Of a stretch of DNA of 63,919 nt, positions 63,901 through 63,919 are shown piece after piece. Numbering within the stretch: the first letter of the stretch is position 1; every line of letters starts with the position of its first letter. Below the pieces are notes generated by a model, which saw only the letters and a program-made list of their open reading frames with translations, was not told where the DNA came from and ran no database searches. The translations under genes were made by a program, and so were the position numbers. This stretch comes from an uncultured Lachnospiraceae bacterium (GTDB lineage: Bacteria > Bacillota_A > Clostridia > Lachnospirales > Lachnospiraceae). The stretch is taken from assembly GCA_910577835.1 (NCBI GenBank), contig CAJTOU010000007.1, positions 1 to 63,919 of the forward strand, written 5' to 3'.

Positions 63901-63919
63901 GATACATATAAATACACAG
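60915..63919 (-). CDS. Wall-anchored GH127-type beta-L-arabinofuranosidase, partial
   Basis: The 5' end is beyond the window; 1001 codons are visible. The first 400 residues are the GH127/DUF1680 barrel: YGGMNDCLYELY, ERTNCNCETCNAYNMMKLA (Glu and Cys of the zinc site) and NFWCCTGSGMENF, whose cysteine matches the family nucleophile. Beta-sandwich and cadherin-like domains follow (to about 760), then a malectin-like domain (DWTWPFETD, ELYFTDPW). The end is a Thr/Pro/Glu-rich spacer with the sortase signal NPIKTGD, a hydrophobic helix and KKKR. It should sit on the cell wall and release beta-L-arabinose from plant glycans or extensin-type chains. Confidence 0.88.
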   Translation of the reverse strand, partial: VYLYVSISPARVLKWDTATQNKVLAIEYGGMNDCLYELYAVTGEDKYAEAAHKFDEESLFKLVASDSPNALNNKHANTTIPKFLGALNRYVTTNGKTVNGETVNAEDYLAYAEKFFDMVVDKHSYITGDNSEWEHFGADYILDAERTNCNCETCNAYNMMKLAKGLYMVTGKAKYLDFYERAFYNTILSSQNPETGMTTYFQPMASGYFKVYGTAEGNFWCCTGSGMENFTKLGNAIYYHTDDMVIVNQYLSSVLTDADKNIKLTQTANIPAENVAEFTINSIDGAANVSSKLALRLPEWLAGNAEITVNNVKVNPAIESGYAILESLKNNDRIAITLPMEIKAYNLPDNEAEYAFKYGPIVLSAKLGTSNMTTSTTGVNVTIPSAKLIEDKYITDKSETISVINGTVAEFMTNINDNLVKTEGKLEWTLENTDANLTFVPHYSQHTERYGIYFNYVSNTGAINASKYIATKAQDRFNNALLDTVQPGYGQYENDELHDMKNNGSTGVTDDGTYRFAQAGGSFAYTMKAAKGEDNYIQASFRKADNGKSIKISVGGSEVYNTVLNYSGEEDEYTVRIKVPSNVIAAAAYSKTVTDGTYDVVDVKIESADDKDSARVCSYLYITKAYSSDASLSLEASKGIVTKDGNTFTVNVGKDVSETDLTTNLASEYGYIRINGTVVRETVPYTVDLGRNNFVTLNITVFAEDHETSADYMVNIIKETDLADRKDVDKNLAYFVNCGDYDITTLSEGDLFGLYNGVTDQAYGMDPVTGYTWGIADTVSNPLVNGKVENNAAMTNAAFTDWTWPFETDASVTDASAKTATNRYTKNQFESGVARNLNYSFGLPNGEYTVELYFTDPWNCSKNPIVSAEGQKLLENVAVNQAVTTNVTVADNILDLNITAPEATLCINLAYIKIYMPEAEVPQEPTTEEPATKEPVTDGQQNPPVQVTTENETTTGEDKTVKNPIKTGDSSKTGTYTILLCLSFAVMAAVIFGKKKREVK

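Overview
This is a low-GC Firmicutes chromosome segment. The best fit is an anaerobic, spore-forming gut or rumen Lachnospiraceae bacterium. It carries spoIIP and the spore protease gpr, hrcA-grpE-dnaK-dnaJ behind a perfect CIRCE element, a class III (oxygen-sensitive) ribonucleotide reductase, rubrerythrin-based oxidative defence, soluble hybrid sensor kinases and many plant-polysaccharide enzymes. The family assignment is inferred from gene content, not from a marker alignment. I saw no rRNA or tRNA gene and no CRISPR array.

Layout. (1) 1-2.8 kb: a glutamate-synthase-like/rubrerythrin reading frame and a PerR/Fur-type regulator, an oxidative-stress unit. (2) 2.8-14.1 kb: the heat-shock operon dnaJ<-dnaK<-grpE<-hrcA, then hemW and lepA, all on the minus strand. 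Between hemW and lepA lies a decaying 3-kb insert with two O-acyltransferase relics, one split by an intact IS200/IS605-type element, and a membrane-protein relic. (3) 14.1-21.8 kb: nrdD on the plus strand behind paired NrdR boxes, and nrdG on the minus strand 4.5 kb away. Between them is an accessory patch: a DUF6630-like protein, a carbamoyltransferase remnant, a GNAT acetyltransferase with a leader-peptide attenuator, a secreted 3D-type protein, a nuclease remnant and dut. (4) 22-34 kb: spoIIP, galE, gpr, a glucose-family PTS transporter, a PHP phosphoesterase, ppk, ppx, a MazG remnant and pheA. (5) 34-43 kb: a large cytoplasmic hybrid kinase, then a plus-strand two-component system followed by a MacB/Bce-like ABC-FtsX exporter and a small membrane protein. 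(6) 43-47.5 kb: SIMPL protein, TatD, a GH31 glycosidase and a cytidylate-kinase-like protein. (7) 47.5-53.3 kb: a heterodimeric ABC multidrug-type exporter and its two-component system, separated by a MITE-like 179-bp element. (8) 53.3 kb to the end: GH28, GH43, a heparinase-II/III-like lyase, a helical hypothetical protein and a wall-anchored GH127 enzyme cut by the window edge. This looks like a pectin/arabinan/xylan utilisation cluster.

How it fits together. The usual clostridial order gpr-spoIIP-lepA-hemW-hrcA-grpE-dnaK-dnaJ is still readable here, but it has been split at three places (galE, the nrd patch and the acyltransferase insert). lepA, hemW and hrcA each show their own promoter. 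The polyphosphate genes ppx-ppk-php form one tight minus-strand unit. Both ABC exporters sit next to a response regulator/sensor kinase pair, the common arrangement for antibiotic- or peptide-sensing detoxification modules.

Most notable signals: a complete attenuation switch (promoter, ribosome-binding site, 20-codon leader peptide, anti-antiterminator, antiterminator, terminator) in front of the GNAT gene; an in-frame joining of a glutamate-synthase-like gene to rubrerythrin in which an A8 tract and the rubrerythrin Shine-Dalgarno are translated as linker; and a MITE with 18-bp terminal inverted repeats and perfect 12-bp flanking direct repeats in the leader of the ABC exporter. Longer gene-free stretches are the hemW upstream region (9390-9678: a promoter and a nested hairpin), 14111-14558 (lepA and nrdD promoters and NrdR boxes, otherwise AT-rich), 18781-19273 (attenuator), 21679-22004 (nrdG promoter and a terminator) and 51179-51518 (MITE and terminator).
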